Origin: JACCQS01 sp050999295
GTDB lineage: Bacteria; Actinomycetota; Actinomycetes; Mycobacteriales; Geodermatophilaceae
DNA length: 9,511 bases
Assembly: GCA_050999295.1 (NCBI GenBank)
Contig: JBPCPI010000206.1
Span: forward strand, 1 to 9,511
Direction: 5' to 3'
Part shown: positions 6,750 through 9,511 of the stretch, piece after piece
Position numbering within the stretch: position 1 is the stretch's first letter
Layout of the letters: the number at the start of each line of letters is the position of its first letter
The notes under the pieces: model-generated
The model's input: the letters and a program-made list of their open reading frames with translations, nothing else
The model's database searches: none
Told to the model about the DNA's origin: nothing
Program-made: the position numbers and the translations under genes

Positions 6750-9223
6750 GCGTTCTCCGCCGATCGGACTGCGACTGCCGAATTCGCGCTGATCCCAGGC
6801 GCAGCCTGGCGGAGCCAGAGCACGACGCCGAGTGCCAGGGCCAAGCTGGGCAGGCTGGAATAGATCGGCTGAAAGGCCAGGTTCCACATGTTGGCGACCA
6901 CCAGGAACACCGCCAGCGGGCTGGCCTGTCTTCGGGTGAGCAGGCCGGTAACGCCCGCCAACAGCACAACGCTGATCGTTCCCGCCAGCACAAGGCCTAG
7001 GATCCCGAAGTTCGACCAGAAGTCGGCGGTCACCGAGTGCAGCTTGAACTGACCGCCGAATAGGAACTCCGCATAGTCGGGCTGGAACACCACGTTGACT
7101 GTGGCAAAGCCCTCCTTACCGGCGAGGATGTCTGCGGAATTGGGCACCACGCCGATTCCGAAGCCGACCGGATCCCGCTGCATGAGTACCCAGGTGATGC
7201 TCCATTCGGGTCGACCGCCGGCGATGAGCGATCCGCTGTTGCGGATCTGCTGCACCGAGCGCGCCTGAAGTTCGTCCCCCAGGTAGCCCCCCACGATCGC
7301 GTAGGTCGCACCTGCGTAGCTGCCGACGGCTAGGGCAGCCAGGAACAACAGGGACACCAGCCGCGACGTCGGCTTCGAGATGTCGCCAGCACGGGGACGG
7401 GCCTGCCACACGAGCAGCCCCGCCGTCACCGCGCAGAAGGCGAACCAACTACGAAAATCCAGCAGCGCGCTGACCAGGGCCAGTGCGGACAGGGCCGCGA
7501 CGGACACCCTCGTACGGCGCTGGGCCGTGACAAGAGCCAACACGATGAACGTGACTCCGAAGGCGAGTTGGAACTTCCACGGGTTCGGCGTTCCGGGAAG
7601 CTGGATCACTCCCGTAAGCAGCCATCCGGCGCCGTAAGCCAGGGCGATCCGCCAGATGGGCAGGAACGTGCGCGCCCACAGGATCAGGCCCACCGTTCCC
7701 AAGGCACCGAGAAATCGAAGCGAGGTGTCCGTTGCGATTGCCCCGTCGATGACGTGGTCGACCGAGGACCTGTCCGCAAGGAGTAATCCGGCCACCAGTG
7801 CCGCACTGGCCAGGCCCAGGATCAGGAAGGCGTAGCGGTAGCGGGCGACGGCGCCGAACCAGACCGGGGTCAGCGCCGCCGTGGCGAGGAAGGCGGTATT
7901 CGTCCCGAACGGCAGTCCATAGGCCATGCCCGCGAGCACGAGAGCGGCCAGAGCGGTGAACACGGTTGACCGCGCGACGAGGGCTGGTGCATTTTCGTGC
8001 CGGGCGATCTCGGCGGGCAGCGCCGGCGGCGTCGGGTTGGCGAGCCGGCGGAGCAGGGCCCGGGGGCCGACCACCAAGTCGGGGGGCTTGTCGGCCAGGA
8101 CGACACCGAGGAGCATCGACCCACCTGGGGCGCCCCGCGACAGCAGCGCCTGCAGGGCCCGCCGGCGGGTCTTCCCGGGCTCGACGATGGCCAGCGCGCC
8201 GCCGCCGCCGCCGTTTCGATCCGGTGACGAAGCCGGTCGCTCGGACGACGGGGCGAGGCTCCCGACGACGATCAGGTCTGGCTCACCGGCACCGGATCGG
8301 GTCGGCGTCGAGCCCCGGTCCAGGACTGCCACGTCGCGTCCGGAGCTGGACATCACCTCTGCCAGCCCCGTGGCCAAGGATGCGGTCACCCGGCGAGGTT
8401 GCGGCGACTGCACCGAGACCGACCTGGCCGACCGGTCCTGGGCGATGGAGTCCAGCGCCAGGCTCAGCCGGCGAAGATCCTCCGATCGCCGTCCGCGCTG
8501 ACCCCCGGTATCTGCGGGTCGCCGGAACCTCGATAAGCGGCTGAGCCAGCCCCTCGGCTCCCTGTGCACCGGCCACACCGGCAGGTCGGTGAGGACCCCG
8601 ACATCGCGCATGCTGGTGATCCTGGCGCCGACCGCCTCCCGGTAGAGCGCCACCAGGACGCCCACGGCCAGGCCGGCCGCAGCCCCGAGGAAGACGTTGC
8701 GCTTGAGGTTGGGCGAGGACGGTGCCTCTGGCTCGGTCGCCGGCGCCACGGTGGTTGCCCGCAGTACGTCCAGCGGTCCGGCCTCGCCGGGTGAAAGCTC
8801 GGCAAGCGCGACCTGAAGCTGCTCGCTCACCAAGCCGGCCGTCGAGGCCGCCTGGCGTGGGGAGGGCGCGGCGGCGGAAATTTCGAGGATGGTGGTGTTC
8901 TCGACGACACCGACGGTCAGCGTCTCGGCCAGCTCGGTCGTCGTCATCTCGAACTCGCCACGGTCGATCACCGGGCCGAGCACCGCCGCGGACCTGGCCA
9001 CTGCGATCAAGGAGGTGATCGTGCTCTCGACGTACTGCGCGTCCTGGCTGACATCGCCCGGCAGGGCACCGCCAGGGACGGAGAACAACAGGGACGTCGT
9101 CGAGGAGTACGTCGGCGGGGTCAGGGCGGTGAGCAGGCCCGATCCGAGGACACCAAGGATGCCGAAGAACGCGAGCGTCACCCAGCGTCTCACCAGGACG
9201 GCGAGGTAATGCCTCGGCTCCAT
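6746..9223 (-). CDS. Wzz-type chain-length domain / degenerate BY-kinase-like domain / O-antigen polymerase-ligase fusion
   Basis: An 825-residue membrane protein, probably polymerising an exported polysaccharide and setting its length. Residues 1-195 look like a Wzz/YveK domain: start MEPRHYLAVLVRRW, first helix about 14-34, the TPPTYSSTTSLLF motif after it, an external helical part (60-150), Pro-rich PATEPEAPSSP (161-171) and second helix about 176-195. Residues about 250-380 resemble the cytoplasmic kinase domain of BY-kinases (SVSVQSP at 268-274, VAVLD at 298-302, DLIVVGS at 316-322, GVVLADKPP at 373-381) but lack the P-loop Gly and Lys. Residues about 419-805 hold ten or more predicted helices with O-antigen ligase/Wzy signals: RPEWSITWVLMQRDPVGFGIG (671-691, 20 or fewer shown in part) and HSVTADFWSNFGILG (729-743). 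The ATG at 9223 has GGTGAGGAG 7 bases upstream; a GTG at 9295 is a less likely start. It is first in an operon with the next glycosyltransferase. Confidence 0.85.
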   Translation of the reverse strand: MEPRHYLAVLVRRWVTLAFFGILGVLGSGLLTALTPPTYSSTTSLLFSVPGGALPGDVSQDAQYVESTITSLIAVARSAAVLGPVIDRGEFEMTTTELAETLTVGVVENTTILEISAAAPSPRQAASTAGLVSEQLQVALAELSPGEAGPLDVLRATTVAPATEPEAPSSPNLKRNVFLGAAAGLAVGVLVALYREAVGARITSMRDVGVLTDLPVWPVHREPRGWLSRLSRFRRPADTGGQRGRRSEDLRRLSLALDSIAQDRSARSVSVQSPQPRRVTASLATGLAEVMSSSGRDVAVLDRGSTPTRSGAGEPDLIVVGSLAPSSERPASSPDRNGGGGGALAIVEPGKTRRRALQALLSRGAPGGSMLLGVVLADKPPDLVVGPRALLRRLANPTPPALPAEIARHENAPALVARSTVFTALAALVLAGMAYGLPFGTNTAFLATAALTPVWFGAVARYRYAFLILGLASAALVAGLLLADRSSVDHVIDGAIATDTSLRFLGALGTVGLILWARTFLPIWRIALAYGAGWLLTGVIQLPGTPNPWKFQLAFGVTFIVLALVTAQRRTRVSVAALSALALVSALLDFRSWFAFCAVTAGLLVWQARPRAGDISKPTSRLVSLLFLAALAVGSYAGATYAIVGGYLGDELQARSVQQIRNSGSLIAGGRPEWSITWVLMQRDPVGFGIGVVPNSADILAGKEGFATVNVVFQPDYAEFLFGGQFKLHSVTADFWSNFGILGLVLAGTISVVLLAGVTGLLTRRQASPLAVFLVVANMWNLAFQPIYSSLPSLALALGVVLWLRQAAPGISANSAVAVRSAENA
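8198..8213. repeat. (GCC)5 trinucleotide run inside the fusion gene
   Basis: Five GCC units followed by G on the + strand encode Gly338-Gly342 of the minus-strand fusion protein. The run falls in the weakly conserved loop of the middle domain, so change in its length would keep the frame and be tolerated. Confidence 0.5.
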
Positions 9224-9230
9224 GGTCGGA

Positions 9231-9239
9231 CTCCTCACC
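9231..9239 (-). promoter_or_regulatory. Ribosome binding site fixing the start of the fusion gene
   Basis: Read on the minus strand, GGTGAGGAG lies 7 bases before the ATG at 9223. The resulting N-terminus (a short basic segment, then a helix) is typical of Wzz proteins, which supports this start over the GTG at 9295. Confidence 0.7.
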
Positions 9240-9262
9240 GGACGCCGGGGACTGCTCAGCCT

Positions 9263-9276
9263 ATCGCCGCGGCGAT
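9263..9276. repeat. Perfect 14-bp palindrome, candidate operator
   Basis: ATCGCCGCGGCGAT reads the same on both strands. It begins 39 bases upstream of the fusion gene's ATG, next to a possible -10, which is a usual place for a repressor site. GC-rich DNA yields such palindromes by chance more readily, so the role is unproven. Confidence 0.5.
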
Positions 9277-9452
9277 CAAGAAACGCCCGGCACACCCTTC
9301 GCCACGACGAAACGTCCGGATCGTTGCGGCTGGGGGGTCACCGGCGGACTACGCTGTGCAGTCGAGCAGCCGAGCGGCCGGGCGAAGCCACCCGGCGCGT
9401 TGGCTGGGGTAAGCGGCGCAGCCGCGCCGAGGGTGCGGGCAGATGCCGCGGC

Positions 9453-9460
9453 AAGGAGGA
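9453..9460 (+). promoter_or_regulatory. Strong ribosome binding site for the right-edge gene
   Basis: AAGGAGGA lies 5 bases before the GTG at 9466. It is the strongest Shine-Dalgarno match in the window and the main reason for calling a gene from only 15 codons. Confidence 0.75.
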
Positions 9461-9465
9461 AGCCG

Positions 9466-9511
9466 GTGTCACTACGCCGACTTCTGACCGTGGTCCGTCG
9501 CCGATGGGTGA
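9466..9511 (+). CDS. Start of a probable second Wzz-type protein (partial)
   Basis: Only the first 15 codons are present: MSLRRLLTVVRRRWV (GTG read as Met). The pattern of a short hydrophobic segment followed by a basic patch and W-V matches the start of the divergent fusion protein (MEPRHYLAVLVRRWV) and of Wzz/YveK chain-length or capsule-kinase proteins in general, where a membrane helix follows directly. The very good ribosome binding site supports a real gene. Such genes often encode a Wzz domain alone or a full Wzz-BY-kinase; the window ends too soon to tell. It is divergent from the fusion gene across 242 bp. Family assignment rests on a short stretch and its context. Confidence 0.55.
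   Translation, partial: MSLRRLLTVVRRRWV

Larger units (their letters stand above)
9224..9465. promoter_or_regulatory. Divergent intergenic region between two polysaccharide genes
   Basis: No believable gene lies in these 242 bp; the region must drive both the minus-strand fusion operon and the right-edge + strand gene. It holds a perfect palindrome, ATCGCCGCGGCGAT (9263-9276), with a possible minus-strand -10 TAGGCT touching it (9258-9263), and a TCCGGA palindrome at 9315-9320 within AACG...CGTT. On the + strand, TACGCT (9350-9355) could be a -10, although the nearest TTGCGG is 20 bases upstream. Short GC hairpins lie nearer the right gene: AGCCA/TGGCT at 9386-9390 and 9401-9405, and CGGCGC/GCGCCG at 9414-9419 and 9424-9429. 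Only the repeats are certain; promoter positions are guesses. Confidence 0.45.

Noticed and set aside
6333..6863. 176-codon open frame on the + strand
   Set aside because: It is opposite the glycosyltransferase and fusion genes, with His/Arg-rich composition and no recognisable domain; a typical antisense shadow in GC-rich DNA.
6750..6887. Upstream extension of the minus-strand glycosyltransferase
   Set aside because: It would lie wholly inside the fusion gene; the GTGA overlap with a ribosome binding site gives a normal N-terminus.
7926..8544. Two long + strand open frames (191 and 192 codons)
   Set aside because: They are antisense to the fusion gene, low-complexity Arg/Ala/Pro-rich and without motifs.

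Overview
The window is high-GC DNA with GTG starts, strong Shine-Dalgarno sites and tightly packed genes. This fits an actinobacterium; I cannot place it more exactly. It is part of a cell-surface or extracellular polysaccharide biosynthesis locus. No RNA gene, CRISPR array, transposase or attachment site was seen.

Left part (1-3161, + strand): the tail of a probable secreted protein with a concanavalin/LamG-like beta-sandwich end. After it come three closely spaced genes: a GT4 glycosyltransferase (240-1406), a GT2 glycosyltransferase (about 1434-2393) and a class I SAM methyltransferase (2403-3161). Next is a 245-bp gene-free stretch (3162-3406). It is less GC-rich than its surroundings, carries two direct copies of GGCCCCAAAA, and probably holds the promoter of the next pair.

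Middle (3407-5760, + strand): a nucleotide-sugar dehydrogenase (UDP-sugar to UDP-uronate, catalytic Cys272) overlaps by 4 bp an extended SDR that resembles the ArnA/UXS UDP-glucuronate decarboxylases. The pair probably makes a uronic acid or a decarboxylated sugar donor for the polymer.

Right part (5763-9223, - strand): this two-gene operon converges on the SDR gene with only 2 bp between the stop codons. Its first gene encodes an unusual 825-residue protein. It has an N-terminal Wzz-type chain-length domain with two flanking membrane helices, a cytoplasmic domain that looks like a BY-kinase without its P-loop, and a C-terminal multi-helix O-antigen polymerase/ligase (Wzy-like) region. The second gene, overlapping it by 4 bp, is a GT-B glycosyltransferase without the usual EX7E motif. 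A divergent 242-bp intergenic region with a perfect 14-bp palindrome separates this operon from the first 15 codons of a + strand gene. That gene's N-terminus resembles a second Wzz-type protein.

Together the genes cover sugar donor synthesis (dehydrogenase and SDR), repeat-unit assembly and decoration (three glycosyltransferases and a methyltransferase), and polymerisation with length control (the fusion, and perhaps the right-edge gene). A priming phosphoglycosyltransferase and a Wzx flippase are not in the window and would be expected nearby. The main point of interest is the Wzz / pseudo-kinase / Wzy-like fusion.
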